A DNA stretch of 64,000 nucleotides from CAHJXG01 sp964235485 (GTDB lineage Bacteria > Pseudomonadota > Alphaproteobacteria > Acetobacterales > Acetobacteraceae): the NCBI GenBank assembly GCA_964235485.1, contig CAXSAZ010000011.1, positions 52,481 through 116,480 of the forward strand. The letters run 5' to 3'. Positions 63,942 to 64,000 of the stretch are shown here, in pieces (the first letter of the stretch is position 1; each line of letters starts with the position of its first letter). A program made the position numbers and the translations under genes. A model generated the notes under the pieces. It made no database searches, had not been told where the DNA came from, and worked only from the letters and a program-made list of their open reading frames with translations.

Positions 63942-64000
63942 CAGCCGAGGCTTTTATTGGGTTCCGGGGTGGTGATGGATCCGTCACGCGACCAAGCCGG

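Overview
The window is a GC-rich (by eye well above 60%), gene-dense chromosomal segment of an alphaproteobacterium, most likely order Rhodospirillales and probably an Acetobacteraceae relative. Evidence for this placement is gene order as much as gene content: tolC-popZ-valS (the Caulobacter-like polar-organiser neighbourhood), rpmH-rnpA-yidD-yidC-engB-argB, leuA next to mreBCD-mrdAB, hisB-DUF2628-hisH-GNAT-hisA-hisF-hisE divergent from hslVU, and acnA divergent from ccmAB. No rRNA, insertion sequence, prophage, integrase or CRISPR array was seen. About 75 protein genes and two tRNAs (Gly-GCC, Cys-GCA) are supported.

Layout. 0-6 kb: 3' end of a beta-propeller lactonase, tRNA-Gly, a thioredoxin-TPR / LON-domain / Trm112 / DUF971 run, an L,D-transpeptidase pair, ribA with a decayed N-terminal domain, and an orphan OmpR-type response regulator. 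6-9 kb: a membrane-anchored SUMF1-domain protein without the FGE cysteines, a DUF4399 protein and exonuclease III. 9-13.7 kb: a complete branched-chain amino-acid-type ABC operon (livKHMGF). 13.7-19.3 kb: lipoprotein, hslO, a broken GNAT gene, a Ca2+/H+ exchanger and argDF. 19.4-26.7 kb: recX, azlCD, a CHAP lipoprotein, tatA, an AT-richer island with a PEP-CTERM protein, a serine hydrolase and a two-gene polysaccharide-type ABC exporter. 27-32.7 kb: lytic transglycosylase-SPOR protein and the histidine cluster. 32.7-43 kb: hslVU, sufE, MFS and FUSC transporters, acnA, ccmAB. 43-49.3 kb: isoaspartyl methyltransferase family, tolC, popZ, valS, GNAT. 49.3-53 kb: ilvD, a leucine-rich leader ORF, leuA, tandem glycine-zipper lipoproteins. 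53.6-59.2 kb: the rod-shape operon mreBCD-mrdA-mrdB. 59.2-64 kb: an orphan phospho-acceptor-like membrane protein, then rpmH to argB.

How the genes work together. Most are core functions: amino-acid biosynthesis (His, Arg, Leu/Val/Ile), cell-wall elongation and remodelling (Mre/PBP2/RodA, lytic transglycosylase, L,D-transpeptidase, CHAP protein), membrane-protein insertion, protein quality control (HslVU, Hsp33) and small-molecule transport. Operons are very compact, with many ATGA/GTGA/TTGA stop-start overlaps. I did not find a clearly new multi-gene system. The most unusual items are an uninterrupted HisH-GNAT reading frame joined through degenerate 14-15-base tandem repeats, a candidate leucine leader peptide before leuA, a membrane protein holding only a histidine-kinase-like phospho-acceptor helix, and a PEP-CTERM protein whose sorting signal is followed by a 43-residue basic tail.
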